7,423 nt of DNA, taken from assembly GCA_003167015.1 (NCBI GenBank), contig PMUF01000103.1, positions 1 to 7,423 on the forward strand. The letters run 5' to 3'. The notes below the pieces were generated by a model that was given only the letters and a program-made list of their open reading frames with translations, made no database searches and had not been told where the DNA came from. This document shows, piece by piece, positions 6,327-7,423 of the stretch. The stretch is from Chitinophagaceae bacterium (GTDB taxonomy: Bacteria > Bacteroidota > Bacteroidia > Chitinophagales > Chitinophagaceae). Made by a program: the position numbers and the translations under genes. Each line of letters opens with the position of its first letter. Position 1 is the first letter of the stretch.

Positions 6327-7076
6327 ATGAAAATAACGATCACGGCCAATGAGCAGCAGTTCGATGAGACAGCGGCCTGGCGAATCATTGCACAGTTACT
6401 GGAAAAGCCGAATGCAGTCATCGGTCTATCGACAGGGCAGACGACCATCGGCATGCATCGCATCGTATCGGATATTCATTCTCGGTATCCTTTCGATGTT
6501 TCGCGGGTCACCTTTTTTAATGTAGACGAGCTGACGAATTTACCCCGGGAGTATGCGGGCAGCTGTTTTACCATGATCAAGACGCAACTGGTGGGACCGT
6601 TGGGTATCGCGGAGGAGAACTTTATCATGCCCCCTACCCTGTCCGACGATTTCGAAGCAGAGGCGAGACTATTCGAAGAGCGGCTGGCGGCGCGCGGCGG
6701 CGCGGATCTGCAAATGCTGGGTATCGGCAGTAACGGCCATATCGGTATCAATCAACCCGGAACTCCATTCGAAAGCGAGACATGGGTATCTCCTATGGAC
6801 CCTGATTTTGAAGCAAGGGTAAGAAGGGAGACACAGGTGCCGGAACATATTGTATTAGGGGGATTAACTCGAGGCATCCGAAATATCATGCATACGCGAA
6901 AGCTGGTATTGGTGGCGAAGGGAGCGCATAAGGCGGAGATCATCGAGAAGGCTATCCTGGGACCGGTGACAACGGATATTCCTGCATCCGTCGTTCAATT
7001 ACATCCGAATTGTGAGATTTTGCTGGACGCCGCTGCTGCAGGAAGGATTGCGGGGCGGATCGGCGCCAGGGGATAA
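6327..7076 (+). CDS. nagB: NagB/AgaI-type hexosamine-6-phosphate deaminase
   Basis: This 249-residue cytoplasmic enzyme should convert an amino-sugar 6-phosphate made by the PTS to a ketohexose 6-phosphate plus ammonia. Visible family motifs are IGLSTGQTTIGMH (phosphate loop, 32-44), VTFFNVDEL with D67 (the base), LGIGSNGHIGINQPGTPFES with H138, KGAHKAEII (about 198-206), and PASVVQLHPN before the C-terminus. The length suits the short monomer-type NagB. The motif usually ending FNEP reads INQP here, so the glutamate expected at position 143 is glutamine. The stretch around 153-180 lacks the NSRFF of E. coli NagB and looks more like the AgaI branch. The substrate may thus be glucosamine 6-phosphate, galactosamine 6-phosphate or a relative. 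Close homology to 6-phosphogluconolactonases is noted, but the position after a PTS fits a deaminase. It is the last gene of the operon, 2 nt after HPr. Confidence 0.85.
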   Translation: MKITITANEQQFDETAAWRIIAQLLEKPNAVIGLSTGQTTIGMHRIVSDIHSRYPFDVSRVTFFNVDELTNLPREYAGSCFTMIKTQLVGPLGIAEENFIMPPTLSDDFEAEARLFEERLAARGGADLQMLGIGSNGHIGINQPGTPFESETWVSPMDPDFEARVRRETQVPEHIVLGGLTRGIRNIMHTRKLVLVAKGAHKAEIIEKAILGPVTTDIPASVVQLHPNCEILLDAAAAGRIAGRIGARG

Positions 7077-7093
7077 GGTTTGAACTGACCTTA
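7074..7093. other. Small inverted repeat spanning two convergent stop codons
   Basis: TAAGGT at 7074-7079 and ACCTTA at 7088-7093 are perfect inverse copies around an 8-nt loop. The outer TAA is the deaminase stop, and the outer TTA is the stop of the small minus-strand gene. No T-run follows on either strand, so it is at most a weak terminator or mRNA end-protecting stem. Confidence 0.35.
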
Positions 7094-7207
7094 GAACAAC
7101 AACAGATGACAGCTCATGGCCACGAGCACGCCGAGCAGGAAGGCGGCCAGCAGGCTCATGATGGAGACGTTGTTTTCAGAGGTCAGCTTCGCATAAATAC
7201 GTTTCAT
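7091..7207 (-). CDS. Small single-span membrane protein, 38 residues
   Basis: The ATG at 7207-7205 opens a frame of 38 codons ending in TAA at 7093-7091. The N-terminus MKRIYAKLTSENN is polar and basic. Residues about 15-38 (ending MSCHLLLF) form one hydrophobic helix with GVLVAM in the middle. The positive-inside rule predicts a cytoplasmic N-terminus. GGAAAAA lies directly before the ATG and is a weak ribosome site. The clear amphipathic design and lack of low-complexity codons argue for a real gene, but length alone cannot prove it. No known family is recognised. It converges on the deaminase gene, with stops 15 nt apart, and would be antisense to any operon mRNA that reads on to the terminator at 7327. 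A lipoprotein role is unlikely, as its single cysteine lies near the C-terminus. Confidence 0.6.
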   Translation of the reverse strand: MKRIYAKLTSENNVSIMSLLAAFLLGVLVAMSCHLLLF

Positions 7208-7326
7208 TTTTTCCGATTTTAGTGTATTAAGGCAATCGTTGTGCCATTGGTAGATTGTTGATTATCAATACTTAGTAAACGGGGGATTTTCCCAGAATGA
7301 GACGGGACGATTTTTTTGGGAAATGA

Positions 7327-7349
7327 GGGGGGCAGGCCCCCCTTTTTTT
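7327..7349 (+). terminator. Strong intrinsic terminator, plus strand
   Basis: GGGGGG, loop CAGG and CCCCCC are followed directly by seven T. This is a textbook rho-independent terminator for transcripts coming from the left, most likely the PTS operon, although it lies 250 bp past the deaminase stop. On the minus strand the stem is followed by TCATTTCCC rather than a T-run, so it would serve the gene ending at 7351 poorly. The stretch 7208-7326 before it holds no gene; it contains only a 6-bp inverted repeat (TTTCCC 7288-7293, GGGAAA 7318-7323). Confidence 0.85.
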
Positions 7350-7350
7350 A

Positions 7351-7423
7351 TCACTTCTCCTGATCGGCTTGTAATACTTCACAATTGAATGTGACCTGAA
7401 TGATCTGTCCGAGGCCGGGAGGG
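7351..7423 (-). CDS. C-terminal end of an unidentified protein (5' part outside the window)
   Basis: Read on the minus strand from 7422, the frame gives PPGLGQIIQVTFNCEVLQA, then DQEK and a TGA stop at 7353-7351. These 23 residues look like a beta-strand followed by a charged tail. The stop lies 1 nt from the T-run of the terminator, as expected for a real gene end. The fragment is too short to name a family. One other frame is closed by a stop within this stretch, which supports this one slightly. Confidence 0.45.
   Translation of the reverse strand, partial: PPGLGQIIQVTFNCEVLQADQEK

Larger units (their letters stand above)
1789..7076 (+). other. Six-gene PTS operon (EIIA-EIIB-EIICD-EI-HPr-deaminase)
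   Basis: The six genes are all on the plus strand. EIIA/EIIB overlap by 8 nt, EIIB/EIICD are 1 nt apart, EIICD/EI and EI/HPr each overlap by ATGA, and HPr/deaminase are 2 nt apart. Such packing strongly suggests one mRNA with coupled translation. The set is self-sufficient: general PTS proteins, sugar-specific enzyme II and a first catabolic step together. The next strong terminator is at 7327-7349. Confidence 0.85.

Noticed and set aside
1..7423. CRISPR array, tRNA, rRNA or insertion sequence
   Set aside because: No regularly spaced repeats, cloverleaf, rRNA-like sequence or transposase frame was seen.

Overview
The window looks like Bacteroidota DNA, and a Chitinophagaceae-type genome is my best guess. 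Most starts lack a strong Shine-Dalgarno sequence. A TAnnTTTG-type -7 box sits upstream of the minus-strand gene. That gene encodes a secreted beta-helix protein of a kind common in polysaccharide-degrading Bacteroidota. This assignment is inference; no rRNA or other marker gene is present.

Layout. Positions 1-1605 (minus strand) hold the first 535 codons of a secreted, tandem right-handed beta-helix protein (Pectate_lyase_3 / GH55-like), cut by the window edge. Positions 1606-1788 form a divergent intergenic region with a 9-bp inverted repeat and a repeated GTAGTGG motif. Positions 1789-7076 (plus strand) hold six tightly packed genes: mannose-family PTS EIIA, EIIB, a fused EIIC-EIID permease, Enzyme I, HPr and a NagB/AgaI-type amino-sugar-6-phosphate deaminase. 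Gene junctions are overlaps of 4-8 nt or gaps of 1-2 nt. Positions 7091-7207 (minus) encode a 38-residue single-span membrane peptide, convergent with the deaminase gene. Positions 7327-7349 form a strong plus-strand intrinsic terminator. Positions 7351-7423 (minus) hold the last 23 codons of an unidentified gene.

How the genes work together. The six-gene operon is a complete phosphorelay. Phosphate would pass from PEP to EI (H232), HPr (H15), EIIA (H13) and EIIB (H13), and then to a sugar carried in by EIICD. The deaminase would turn the resulting hexosamine 6-phosphate into a ketohexose 6-phosphate plus ammonia. All expected phosphoryl-carrier residues are present. The sugar is not known. 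The deaminase points to an amino sugar, but no deacetylase, kinase or regulator gene lies in the window.

Most unusual points: the EIIC-EIID fusion through an acidic linker; an Arg/Gly/Pro-rich insertion of about 38 residues in Enzyme I whose DNA is full of short hairpins; a Glu-to-Gln change in the deaminase active-site motif; and the phased repeats between the divergent genes.
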